Source: Artocarpus heterophyllus (lineage: Eukaryota; Streptophyta; Magnoliopsida; Rosales; Moraceae). From it: 64,000 nt of DNA. The stretch is from contig CM046340.1 of assembly GCA_025403435.1 (NCBI GenBank), forward strand, positions 8,966,420 to 9,030,419, read 5' to 3'. The notes under the pieces were generated by a model that worked only from the letters and a program-made list of their open reading frames with translations, was not told the DNA's origin and made no database searches. The position numbers were made by a program, and so were the translations under genes. Of this stretch, positions 12,320 to 24,760 are shown one piece after another. Each line of letters starts with the position of its first letter. Within the stretch, counting starts at the first letter, position 1.

Positions 12320-12734
12320 ATCTTATTAAATAAGCGTGTCTGACAATTTTCTATTGAAGAGAATGAGAATATACAAAAAAGAATAAAATTTGTATATAAT
12401 TTTTTTTTATTTTGATTTTGTATATAAAATTTTGTTAAATTTGTATTTTATCTTTTTAAAATTTTATATATTTTTTTATCTATTATACTTCTTAAAAATT
12501 TTACTTTTTATCTATTATATTTTATTAGTTTAGTCACGTCTTTATATTTTGTCATTAACTTTTTTTTTTCCTTGAGGATATATATTATGTTAGGGCCACC
12601 GGATTTGAGAAAATCATTTTCAGAATATAGAAAACCTATTTTCGAAACAGCGCAACAAACCACACATTATAAAGCCTATTTTCCTTCCACTTTCAGCAAC
12701 GCTTCGTAGACGCATCTTTAGTCGTTGATACAAT

Positions 12735-12770
<36 letters not shown>

Positions 12771-13536
12771 TTTAATAAATAATAAATAAAAAAAGATTCA
12801 CATGTTGTTTTGATTATGTTAATTTGGAAGGTTTTGCATTCAGTAGAAAATGCCTGCAGCGAGGTCTCGGGATTCTTCTCATCAGTGCATGATGAATATA
12901 TCATGGCTCAAAAAAAAAGTAATAAAAATAAATTGGATCTCGTGCAAAGATTAAATTTTATACAAATCCTTTGCTCCAGCGGTAGAGGTAAATTAATATA
13001 TAGCTAAATAGATATGTAGTTATCTTTTACAAATGAATGGATTAGTACTTAGTTTATTATGTTTAATAACTACAGATTTGTTAGGAATATTAGATATTAG
13101 TTAATATGTAATTGGCGGGATTAGGTTGAAAAGATTATCAAATAATGCATATATACATCATTTGTCCAATTTGATATTTAAAATAATGTCTAATCAACTA
13201 AATCATATCATATTATTTAAAAATTTAAAATGCGTTCGATTTAGACTTTTTTTATTGCACGATTTGATAAAATATGATGAATTAGACACTATTTGAGATA
13301 AAAATGGATATATAATAGCGCTAATCCATATTTATTTCCTCCACTCTCTTTTTTAATTTCCTTTCCCCCCCAATTGAGCAACATGGGAGAATCAAAGAGA
13401 AATCCTCTCGTCTCGTAATTCTCTACATATTTCCTCACCTTAATAATTGGTTTTCACTCTCTTACATACTAATTAAACACATGTCAAACACATTATTACA
13501 ACATACTAGTTACGCGCCCGACTTAACCATTACTAA

Positions 13537-14048
13537 TTAACGCAGCCACCACGAATCACATTCATCATCATTAGGACCGAAAGTGTAAAACTTGAAGAAC
13601 AGAACTTCAACTGAAGGGACAAAACCCGCTTCTTCTCCAGCGGCATTTCCCGGTGGAGCACCTAATAACGAGCCACGGCAAAGAGGACATGTCGTGTGTT
13701 TAAACCGGACCCATCTTTCTAAGCAAAGTTGGTGAAAAACGTGACAACATCTCAGCTCTCCGATCTCTGCTCCTTCTCCGACGTCGCCGAGGCAGATGGC
13801 GCAGACGTTTTCGCCGGAGTCCTCTTCCGTGTTGCGCTCGAATCGGGCACGAATTCTTTGGAGCGGTGTGCAGGGAGAGAGTACTGGTTGTGAAGGAGAA
13901 CGCCAAATGCGCGTTTCACATGTGTTATGACTAGAGCCATGTAAGTCCATATCATACGAGGAAGAATAAGGATTTTGAGCTTGATAATGCAGAAGATATT
14001 TTGATTCCAAGAGTGAGAAAAAATGGAGAAAATCTGTGAGGGGTTCAT
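13537..14048 (-). pseudogene. RING-H2 finger protein, paralogue 2, split by indels
   Basis: The first half from ATG 14048 aligns with paralogue 1 (MNPSQIFSIFSHSWNQNIFC..., then a hydrophobic stretch and LLHNQYSLPAH). The frame then leaves the homologous reading: between 13845 and 13885 this copy has about ten fewer bases than paralogue 1, not a multiple of three. The RING-H2 finger (C-X2-C-X14-C-X-H-X2-H-X2-C-X11-C-X2-C) and the conserved VEVLFFKF...DSWWLR tail continue in another frame to the stop at 13537. An internal ATG at 13950 could start a 137-residue product that keeps the RING and tail but loses the N-terminal hydrophobic segment. I favour a pseudogene; a soluble RING-only product is possible. 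Confidence 0.75.
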
Positions 14049-14177
14049 GGTGGTTTTGGTGATTTTTTTTTTTCCAAGGCGTTTCATAAATCCCATTTGC
14101 GAGGTGTATTTGAAGACCCAAATGGTATGTAACATCGAATGTTGTGACAGAAAAAGTTATTGAGTTTGAAGGAAAAG

Positions 14178-14202
14178 TTTAGAGAGAGAGAGAGAGAGAG
14201 GC
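14178..14202. repeat. (AG)n microsatellite, copy B
   Basis: GA run at the position equivalent to 8779-8815 in copy A. Confidence 0.85.
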
Positions 14203-14230
14203 ATTGTTATTGATCATCTTATTTTAGGGT

Positions 14231-17200
14231 GAATTATTGGCAACACTAGTTCGACATTAGGTGGTTCGCACGTATGATGTAATATAAGAATTTTAGCGGT
14301 GAAGGGGAACGTCCTTCAAGATAATAAATAAATAAAGAGTTAAATTCATGAAAGTTACTTGAATTTTCTTTTCTTCTAAAACAAGTCTTTATATTTAAAA
14401 GTGCTTTAATTTAGCCCTTGATTTTTTTTGCTCGTCTTCAATTTAGTCCTTCAATAACATTCTGTTAAATTTTGGATAGAAAAAGTTAATATTATAATAG
14501 TTAAGTTATAAACACATGAGTAAATGCCATTTCCTAAAATTTATTGGAAAAAGGAAAATTCAACATCAAATTTACTTTATGAGAAGTCCATATATCTAAA
14601 TTTTTCAATATTAGAATAAAATTAAATTAATTTTTCCATGATCAAGTTTTCCTCCAAAACAAAAATAGCTAAAAAACTGGTTGTGTTTTTTTCCAAAACA
14701 AAAGGACTAAAAAATATGTCCATAATCAAGTTTTTTCTTTTTTACAAAAAATGGAAAGCCCAAGGAACTTGTCCTTGATTACGTTTATTAAAAAAAGAGA
14801 ACAAGATACCATTCAATACAAATACAATAAACAATAAAAGTTGCAAAAACAATAAACAATAAAGAGCATGTATAAGTAGAAAAAAAAAAAAAGTCCTTTA
14901 AGATGTTCTTAAAACTATAGACAATAAACGTTAATGGGACACTAGTAAACAGAAAAAAAAAAAAAAAAAAAGAGCAGAAAAGTCTCAATCTCCTGTATTA
15001 ACAATAATAAAGAAGCACATCAAATAAAAACCTATGAGAAAGAATTATCATTTTTTTCGATTTAAATTTCTTACTGCTTTGAGCTCTAAGTTTATAATGT
15101 GAAATTTTCTTATCATAATCTTTGTCCAGAATTCTATAACATATTGGTAATTTACTTTCATTTTGAATAATGATTGAGTACGTACATATTATGTAAAGGC
15201 GTAAAGGGTTCAAGAATCCCAAGTCCTGTATTTTTTAAACCTAAATAAAAACCAATTTTGTAAGGACATTAAACTACTTTAATTAACAGATTTGACATTT
15301 TAAGATGGAAGCTTTAAGTTCTTATAAGTTCAAATTCTAACATAAAGTCCAAATTCTTAGCAACTTCAAATTTCATTATGTTGGGTTGTTAATATTATAA
15401 ATTCTTTTTTTTTTAAACCGGCTGTACAATGTATCTGAATTTAAACCAGCTATAAATGTGTGCTGAAAGGGATTTCAACACCCGTCCCACCAGATGTAGA
15501 AAAAAAAAATCATAGAGATCAAGTATTGATGACAATTAATTCGCATTTTGAGCAAGGAAGATTTCGTTCAACTAATAATGTGAAGTGACTCAATTTATGT
15601 TCAATATATTGCCACTTTTTTTGGCCTTTCCAAATTTAGATGTCTTGCTAATCAAATTCGTGGCACAAATTCTCTCAGGGCCAGTTCGGCGATAGCCATG
15701 CTTTCCTACCAAAAATAAATAAATAAAACCCTCCATCGTGGAGGGAAAAAAATACGTTTATTTCGTACATTTTATCAAATTCATAATACTATGACCATTA
15801 ATTAATTTTACTTTCAGACGTCAACGTTTTAATTACACGTGGCCAAGTAAGATACTTATGGCAATTATTTACTGAAAGTTCAAGCTGATGAGTAGTGACT
15901 GGCAAAAAGTTTTATATATTAATGATCATGTTTGGAACAATTTGATGGTTCAAAACACCGTAGTATGTGATAGTTTTATACTATAATAATTTTTTTTTGT
16001 TTTTTATTATAACAAATGAGAGCTTTACACTATTTCTTAACTAAAAAGTTAGTTTTAATCATACTTGCCAAACATCCTATTAAGTTGGTAAGAGATGAGC
16101 AGCCAAGGTAATATTTTATAGTCAAACATTGTGATTGAAGCAGAAGAATGTTAACTAAGAACCTATTAAAAGCAGTTTTTGGTTTTTTTAGATGAAAATT
16201 AGAGAATTTTCAATGCAATGCTAAATTTTAATATTTAAGTGTAAAATACAATGTAGTGTCTTTTTTAATGTTAAATTAGCTTTATGCTAAACTTAGTGGC
16301 ATGAAGTATAACATAAATTGGCAAATTTGGCATTTGACGCCTATTTGTTGGTTCATTTTTTTTTCTTTTTGTTTGTTAAAAAAGAGGATCTAATGGCACA
16401 CCTCACGCTCCTAGCCCCTTCGGTCATCGACAATCCTGGGGACCGCCGAAGAGTAGAAAAGGATCTGAACTAGACTCCAACCTAGCCATACAACCAGCGT
16501 CCCCACCGGCCACCGAACCATACCCATATGTGGAACCTATGGTAGAACTCCACCTGCCACAAGTAGTGCACATTGGCGTGATCCTTTTATGCGGTTACGT
16601 AACATCCACCATTTTTTTAACATATGATATACAAAGTTTGACGATTTTATATGACAATATGAATAAGATTTATGACTTAGGAGCATATTATGTGTGTGAT
16701 ATTTAATATGATATTTATGATTATGAAGCGTATTATGAACTAATGATTTTTCTTGCAGTAGATGGTCCAAAGAAGTTCCAACGACATAAAGTGTCTAATG
16801 TATGATTATTGTGATTTGTTAGTAGATTGTTTATTTTTCATGAATTACTTGAATTTTATTTATTTAGATGGGGTATGTTGATTCTTATAATTTTTTTAGA
16901 AACTATTTTATGAGTTTTTGGTTTCAAAAAAATACAATGTAGCATGAATAGTGTCAAAAACGACATTACTGTAGCTGAGAATAAAATCATATGACAAAAA
17001 CAATTCAAAAACGACACAACAATAACATCATCTCCTTCATAAAGTTTACTGTAGCAACCGAGCCAAAACGTGTGTTTTTAATCATTTCTTCATTGTTTTA
17101 CGTTCAAGATCCCTTTAAATCTCTCCTAAACTTATTCAAATCATGAATTAGGAGATTTAATGATATTTAAACACTTTTTTTGAAAACCAAATGCCCATAC

Positions 17201-17632
17201 AACACCGACATTGCTCACCTAACAACTCCTCGTCATCCCACCTTCATTGTTACCCTTCATTTGGCTGCTTATCCTTTAATAATTCAACCTTGTGAGGCCA
17301 TTACTCATGCCCATACTCACATAGATTCAAATCTCACTTTCTCTGCTTTTTTATGTCATTCCCTGACACCTCCATCATCACCATCCCATGCTGCCTCCAC
17401 GTTGGAATGCCATAACTCCATCTCCATCATGTGCTACATCACTTTGACAATATGACCACATGCTAGACCACCTGATAGTTCATAATACTTTGTCCATAAA
17501 CAATTATTCTCAAACACCTCTCTCTATCTCTCAATCTCTCGAATCCCTCTTTCACTCTTTCTCTCCTCCTTTTTCTTCTCACACGACACATACAATATAC
17601 ATACTCATAAGCTATAGCCAAACCAAAGTCTC
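14231..17632. other. AT-rich intergenic sequence with a MITE
   Basis: No coding sequence is recognised. A less AT-rich patch at 16385-16560 has no readable domain. 15928-16081 is a GTTTGG-type MITE with ends TGTTTGG and CCAAACATCC. CT-rich stretches lie at 17180-17620. Several A- or T-homopolymers are present. Confidence 0.5.
15928..16081. repeat. GTTTGG-type MITE
   Basis: The ends ATGTTTGGAA and TTGCCAAACAT form a short inverted pair around an AT-rich core that includes GAGAGCTTTACACTA. It belongs with the copies at 12164, 52717, 55513 and 61267. Confidence 0.55.
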
Positions 17633-19781
17633 TGTCACGCCCCGGAGTACGGGAGGTGATGTGGCGGAATATTTAGGTTAATTAAAAGAGAATTTAATTA
17701 AAAACTGAGAGTTTAAGAATCCAATTAGGCAAGAAATAAAGAGATTTTTCCACCACATTTGATAAAGAATTTAAAATCATTAAACAAATAACAATAATTG
17801 AATAAAAACCGCGAATATGGGTTCCACAACCCACAACTTGTGCACACACATGGGTCTGACAATATCACAAATACAATTACAGTCCAAGTACAAATAAAGT
17901 GAAGTCTTACATGCCTTGATTAATAAATACAAAATGTAAATAAATTCTCCTATTGCTCCTGAGTTCGGTTCGAAGAATCTTCTCCAAACCTAAATGGGAA
18001 ACCACCTAGAAGGGGGGAATTTAAAACAGATAAAACGTGAGCGAAAGGCTCAGTAGGACTAGGCTTTATAAAATAATTTAATGCAAAGAAACATAACATT
18101 ATCAGGAGTTATACAGAAAGGGAACTTGAGTAAATAAATAAATAAATTGAGTAGAACCGTTCTGACACAGAACAGTCTACTCGTCAAATCAAAACACCAG
18201 TTTACTTTTACCTAGGCAAACCATGATATCACCACCGTAGTGGCCCAGCTGGGTTTCGGGACCTGCCCCCAAGGTCGATCACGACCCGATCTCTGATATG
18301 GCATCATGCCCATGTGTTTATTATCATTATCATTCAAAACCCAATTACCGAGTGTTGTCAATTACATTTATTATGAAATTCATTTCATATCACGGTATAT
18401 TAAAATATAACCGATAAAACCATTTTCAAACAACCGTTGAAAACATTTTGATAGAAATCCTTTTCAAAGCCAAATCATTTCAAAACCAGGCTACCAAAGA
18501 AATAGGATAGAAGTCCTACCTCAGTACTCGTGCCGGTACCCCACACCGTAATCCCGATCCGCTATACGTTAGCTCCACGGAACCACGAACAATCCTAGAT
18601 ACAAACTAAGTCGATCAATATCTAGTTCGAGATATTCTATGTTACTAAATCATTTCATGATGCCCTAGTGTGCCATTTGTATCATTAAAATCATCCTATA
18701 AGGTTGGGATTTAAATCAGGGTTCAAAACAATGAAATCGGGTAAAAATCACAAAATTTTCCATGCCTCGGTCGGCCTGCCGGACGCCCTGCTTCGGCCTG
18801 CCGAACTGCACAGTTCGGCCTGCCGGAAACAAGGTTCGGCCTGCCGAACATTTCCCCAGATTCGGCCTGCCGGTCGGAAGAACACCGGCCTGCCGATCAT
18901 CACTTCGGCCTGCCGAACATGAACTTCGGCCTGCCGAACTGGGAAGATCCAGAAATCCCAGCCACGGGTTTCTCGATCCCCAAAATCCAAATCTTGTTTC
19001 TAACCTGTTTTTCTCAAATCCCAGGCATGAAAAACAACTATAGTTGATAGAAAAACATTCTAAAACATGTTTGGAATCATTTAAACAACATTTAAACTCA
19101 AAATCTTCAAAAATCTGAAAATGAGAAAAAGAGGAGAAAAATGAAAATCTTGAATCCAATCCGTTTTTCTTCAATCTAGGTTTAGATTCTAGTTGTTCTA
19201 AGCTCATTTAACACAAATCCACGGTTTTCTAAGCTTAAACAAACTTAGATTTCAAAAACACACAAATTCGAAAATTTTGTAAAAAGTTTAGAAATTTCGA
19301 ATCTAACCTCGAATCGAAGCTTCAATCCGCGTTCTCGGTCGCCGAATCACGTCCCCGAGCTTCCTTCTTGCTGTTCCGAAGCTTGGATTCGAATGGAAAT
19401 CAAAATTTTGAGAGAGAATTTGAGAGAGAGAGGAACTGCCGAGAGAGAGAGAAGAGAGAGAGAGTTGAACGTGAATGAGGAGAGAGAGAGAGAAGAGAGA
19501 AATAAATAGAGAAAATCGGTGGGCGGTTTTACTGTGCGAAAACCATGTGCCGCCCACAGTTTTGCAAAACGGAGTATTTTTAACATTTTACAAATTGTTG
19601 TGTTTTAAAACTCAAACATCATTTTAAATCAATAAGAAATCATTTGAATGCATCAATTTAACAAAACAACCAAAACCTAAAAATCCAACCAAATAATCTA
19701 ATTAAAGTTAAAACTTTAATTATGACACACTAATTCATCATTTACATTACATTAATATTAAATAAATTTCGGGACGTTACA
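17633..19781. mobile_element. Solo LTR (Ty3/gypsy-like), TSD GTCTC
   Basis: The element begins TGTCACGCCCCG and ends CGGGACGTTACA, imperfect inverted repeats starting TG and ending CA. It is flanked by a perfect 5-bp duplication GTCTC at 17628-17632 and 19782-19786. It is 2149 bp long with no gag or pol. This is the signature of an LTR left after recombination between two LTRs. It contains a GC-rich hairpin cluster (18769-18942) and a CT/GA-rich stretch (19405-19505). The open frames inside are products of these repeats. Confidence 0.85.
18769..18942. repeat. Eight-copy TTCGGCCTGCCGAA hairpin cluster
   Basis: Eight copies of a core CGGCCTGCCG, most extended to TTCGGCCTGCCGAA, are spaced about 15-30 bases apart. 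Each has 6-bp inverted arms TTCGGC/GCCGAA around CT. The spacers are unrelated. It is the most CpG-dense spot of the solo LTR. Its role is unknown. Confidence 0.9.
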
Positions 19782-19786
19782 GTCTC

Positions 19787-20285
19787 CAAACCTATTAACT
19801 ACCCTATTCAATCCCTTGAAACTATTTTAAGTATTTTTCTAAAGCAAAATGTATCCATAAAATTAGACGCTAAATCGACAATGTTACAGTATGATCACCG
19901 AAATAGTAAACGGAGTTGGAACAGAGTTTCAACCGCATCACGAGGTTAGTTGTTTTTTTATCTATTTTTATACAAAAGTTTTACTATAATATTATGGTAT
20001 ATGCAGGTTTAATGCTTAGTCATGTTTAAAAATAGTTTTTATAGAATTATTACTCTTAAACTCGTTTCTAAGTCAAAAATTTGCACTCCGAGATTTTTTG
20101 GGAAATATAGAAATAATATTTTGAGAAATTCCTTTTGGACATTGTTCATATACATGTTAGGTATCTCTTATAAAAATTTCAGATTCAAATATACTTTTTT
20201 TTATTTACTTGAGAATTAATGCTAAATGTTATTTATCGTTATTCTTATACTGTCTTTAAATTTACTGAATTGTTTGAGGATGTTT

Positions 20286-20324
<39 letters not shown>

Positions 20325-21986
20325 CACATAATTAAGGCATTGTATGCCTAATGATGATGTTAGTCCCCCAAGGTGGACTTGTCACCTTTGGTTTGGGATT
20401 AACTACCTATCTCTTCTTATGATGGTGCGCCATAATGATGTTAATGGTGCAATGTTAGGGCCTTAAAGGATAAAAGGAATGGTTTTATTACGGATAAAGG
20501 AAAAATAGAAAAATATGTTCTTATGAAATATACTTTATGAACTATAATGATTATGACCAAGATACGATGACTCATGTCTATGATTAAAGTTTTTATAATG
20601 TTTTGTGAGATTTTAAATGTACTTACTAAGCTTATTGCTTACTTAAATTATATCATGTTGCAGATAAGGGTAAGGTTACAGCTATAGATGGAGGATGGAA
20701 GGATGGATGTATGTGCAAAGAATGTGGTGTTGGAACACAAAGTCATGTTATGAAAAAAATAATAATAAAGCTACGTTAAATTTATTTCCACATGTTACAA
20801 GACTTATTTAATTCTTACGTTTTTGTTACTCTCATGAACTCGGTATATTGTTATTGGGTTGTCAAAATTTGGTTTGTAATAATTTATATGTTATGATTTG
20901 ATTACACGCTACATATTTATTACGTTAAGACTAACTATTTCTATAGGTGGTCGGTTAGTTGAATACTTTGGGTATTCTGTCTTGCTAACCGAGGAGGAAA
21001 AACCATTTAAGGTAAGTAAATATAGAATCTCTTTGAAAGTTGCAGTCATGTAAAATTTTAGGAGCAGATATTTATAAATTAGCTAATTAATTTAAAAGTA
21101 AAATAAAAGTGTTATTTCATATGTTCGTATGAGGACACACTTGATTAGGAAAAAAAAAATAGGCCAAAATTCCTGAGCAAATAATTAAAAAAATACTTAC
21201 ATGTTTGGGTTTTTCCTATTGAATAATTAAGAAATGACGATGGAAGTTAATTATTCCTGCGATGTCCGTAAGGGGCATTATACTATGGGATCAAACTGAA
21301 GTATGGATAAAAGAGTCCTTGCAAAGGCCTCCTTACCACTACATCACAACCGTCGATGGTGATTTAACTTTTTTCTCTCAACATTGTCATCTTCAAAATG
21401 TTCTAATATTAAATGTTTACCTTTATAAATTTCAAGGCTTAATAATTATTTTAAAAGGTAGATTTTTTTTTTCTTTGAGTTATGGTATCAAAAGGTAGAT
21501 ATACAGCATGTGACATAGCATTATGTATTGGAGTATAAAACTGAATAACACATCAATTATATTATTTTGAAACTTTTTAGTGACAAATATAACATTGATA
21601 TTTGTATTGACATTAGGGATGGTCTTATTTATTAAAGTGTTTAGATAATTTATTAGAAGAGTTTTGCCTCTCCAAAAGAGCTTCTAGTCAAAGCTACAGA
21701 ATGTGACTTCTCAAGAAAATCTCTTCTGAATAGACAATTTTTTTTAGGGAAAAAAAAGAAAATCATAGGGAGAATTCTTTCTTTCGAACGCGGGAATTTT
21801 TCTTTTTCTCAAAAAAAAAAAAATCTCTCCAAAGTTGTGTCTGTTTTAGGGGTAGTTTTTTGTCAGCTTTTGTTGGCAACAACCAATAGAAAATTAAAAG
21901 CCTATTTGGAAATATCGTAGTTTAAATTAACTTTGTACTATGTTTGTGCACACAAAGTTTAAATTGCTACGATATTTTATATTTGA
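19787..21986. other. Old repeat sequence, possible gypsy LTR remnant
   Basis: At 20610-20690 the words 'acttactaagcttattgc' and 'gttgcagataagggtaagg' resemble the 3' part of plant gypsy LTRs, but no termini or duplication were found. An (AT)n run lies at 20288-20318. No gene is supported. Confidence 0.4.
20288..20318. repeat. (AT)n microsatellite
   Basis: Uninterrupted AT dinucleotides. Confidence 0.9.
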
Positions 21987-22317
21987 GTAAATTGTCATGT
22001 TAGTCCTAAACTTTTTACAAAAGTATGATTTTGGTCCTCAACTTTTTATTTTTGATTTATCAGGTCCTAACATTTTATTTTAGTTGTTGAATGACAATTT
22101 AACGGTTTAACGGTTAATTTGGGAGACTAATTTGTCCCATTTTTTATAACTTTGGGACTACTTTGTCTTCTTTTTTCTATCCAAAATTAACTATTTGACC
22201 GTTAAATTGGTCCTTTAGTAACTAAATCAAAGGTTGAGGACTACTATATTAAAAATAAAAAAATTAAGATCAAATGTTTACTTTCGTAAAAAGTTAAAGA
22301 CTACTGAAGCAATTTAC
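21987..22317. mobile_element. MITE with long terminal inverted repeats
   Basis: The left end reads GTAAATTGTCATGTTAGTCC. The right end read on the other strand is GTAAATTGCTTCAGTAGTC, followed on both sides by a match around AACTTTTTACNAAAGTA. The TIRs extend about 45 bases. Length is 331 bp with no coding capacity. I could not establish a target-site duplication. Confidence 0.65.
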
Positions 22318-24457
22318 TATTTATATTCAAACTAGATTCCTCAACGTACTCTAGGCACACAACCACATTGATCGATTAGAGCCACATGCTTTTCATTGCC
22401 ATAGGCATAGACAAGAGTCTTGCTATTTTTTTTTTTTTGTCGTCGCTAAAAAGACTTGCGTTTTAATTGACTGTTATTTCCTCATTCATGGCATATGTGG
22501 ACCCCATAGGTCCCTCATGCACGGTGTAATATGCGACAAGAGATTATTTCAAAATAATTAAAGTATTTGCTTAATTAGAATATTTATTTAACCATTTTAA
22601 ATTAAATTTTCTTTAATTTTAAGTTAAGTTATATTTAGAATAGCATTCACTGTATACCAGATAGGATAATCTTAGAATTTTTAAAAATTAATTGCTTCAA
22701 GGTTATTTTGGATATGATTTTGAAAACATAAGAGGTGTTTTGTGCATTCTGATAAAACGATGAGAAAAGTTATATTTTGACAAAACATAAGGGTTGTTTT
22801 GAGCATTTTAATAATATGAGGGATAAAAGTAGTATTTAGGCAAAACATAAACAGTGTTTTGGGTATTTTTCTAAATAATGCAATCAGAAATTTAGGACGT
22901 TCCCTTGTCAATCGTGAGGAGGATAATGTCAACCATTCGTTCTTGCACTAGAGGAAACCACATTTTGCACGTAAGAGTTTCATGTGAATGTTATGCATAT
23001 TCTTTTTATTTTTAAATGTCCAAGTTTTAGTTCTAATTTTTTTAGATTTATTTAAAAGTATTCGTCACTTTTATCAATAATTTTATTCAAAAATTATTTC
23101 AATCCTCAAAAAACAAAAGAAAAAGGAATTTCAATGAAACACTTTTAAGATACAATATTTTAGCAAGGAAAAAAGGTGAAAAATTGAAAGGGAAAACTAT
23201 AATACAAAAAATGCAAAATAAAAACAAAAAAATAAAGAAAATGAATGAATAATAAAATAAAAAAATTATCTTTTTATGTAAGTAAAAAGTTGATAGCGGC
23301 AAACTTGAGAGAAAATTACTTCAAAGTATATACACAAAAATAAAAGTATTTATATAGGTTCTGGTGAAAAGAATAATGTCTTAGAACTTTTTTTTTTTTG
23401 TAGAAACATAAAATTTTAAGGGTTAAAAAAGTTAGAAAAAAAGAGGAAAAAAGTTAACCAAAATATAAAAGAAAAAAAGAACAACAAAAGGGCAAAATAA
23501 TTTGATTATTTTTTAAATAGTTCCACAAGGGACTCTCACTTTAATATAGTTATAGTTATAAATTATATGTATAAATAGATTATGGATAGAAAAAATTAAT
23601 AAGCTGATAAAAAAGAAAATATAATTGAAAAATAAAAGAGAAGAAAAAAGACAAAATAGATGAACCATTTTTTACATAGCACCTCGAGGAACTCTCACTT
23701 ATATAATAGTAATAGATAATAGATAATGGATTTGGCTTTCACTCGTACAAAGGATGTCTAAGAAAGTGGTTTAAACTAAAGAGTTAATTCATAAATAATG
23801 TAAAGCTTTTACATTACAATGTAAAGTAAAAATATACGCCAATAGTGTAACATTCTTACATGCTACAGTGTAATAGAATTATTTAGAGTAGATTTTCCTG
23901 TTTAAAGGCTGATTATCATTCTAGAGATAACATATACTACCTTAATTGAGACGGCTTATTAATCGAATTGTGGCAATTACAGGTTTATAATCTTTGGTTT
24001 GCAGGAGTTATCGCCACTTTACAGTGGGCTTTTTGGAAAATGAGAATTGAACTAATCATTTTTTAGGATGCTGTTGATATGTCTTGGCACAGTGCTATCA
24101 ATTTAGGGGGGCTGTAAGGATTCTTTTGCTTGTCCTCTTTGTATCTTGCATGCTATTTAAAAATGAGTCATCATGGCAATTTTCTATGCTAATATTTTGG
24201 CTGAAATTTTTTGTCGTTTGAATGTAATTGTTCTTACGTGGTAGCTTTTTTTACCTCTGACTTTCCTTGGAGGTTTAAATCTAGATGGAAAAATGCTTAT
24301 CTTAGTTTGTAACTGCATCACTTGTAGAGTTTCACGTATTCTGATCAGGAAGGAAACAATGTGGCAAATAAGCTTGTTGGATTTCTAGTATCTTCTTGGA
24401 GCCATCAGTCTTTTAATTGTTTAGATTTGTGTGCTTCTCTGTTAATAAAGATAACTC
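22318..24457. other. AT-rich intergenic sequence
   Basis: Nothing gene-like is visible. At 22720-22880 a roughly 60-70 bp word ('aaacataag.gttgttttg.gcattt') recurs about three times, a weak tandem repeat. A GTTTGG-type MITE relic may lie at about 23752-23890. Confidence 0.45.
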
Positions 24458-24760
24458 AAATTTCATATTTACAAAATGGCTGGAGTCAGATCTTTATACT
24501 ATCAGATATCACGTTATGCAATTTTAAGCATGAACACACTTTCTATTTTGTTAATTTTTTTTTCTGTGGATTTTACTAGCAGGATTATTAACGATGTTTA
24601 CATTATAGAAATTTCATTTTTGCAATATAGCTGGAGTTAATTCTTTATACCATCAGATATCAAGTTATACGATTTTAAACATATAACCACTCTTTTTATC
24701 TTGTTAGTTTTTTCTCTCTAGACTTTACCAGCAGGATTTTCAACGATGTTTAACATTATA
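24458..24760. repeat. Tandem duplication, 2 x about 151 bp
   Basis: Copy 1 (24458-24608) and copy 2 (24609-about 24760) share 'tttatac.atcagatatca' and 'ttac.agcaggatt.t.aacgatgttt' in the same order. Identity is high but not complete. Non-coding. Confidence 0.8.

Larger units (their letters stand above)
12320..14230. repeat. Segmental duplication, copy B
   Basis: Direct-orientation copy of 6890-8870. It shares AATAAGCGTGTCTGACAATT at about 12333, a 'cagcgcaacaaaccacacatt' stretch at about 12648, the RING-H2 gene and the (AG)n leader. An (AT)n tract lies inside at about 12741-12768. Confidence 0.8.

Noticed and set aside
18769..18942. CRISPR-like appearance of repeats with unique spacers
   Set aside because: Plant nuclear context inside a solo LTR, repeats of only 10-14 bases, irregular spacing and no cas genes.
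18716..19207. 163-residue minus-strand ORF rich in Ser-Ala-Gly-Arg
   Set aside because: Its repetitive part is created by the hairpin cluster; the opposite strand is equally open and no domain is seen.
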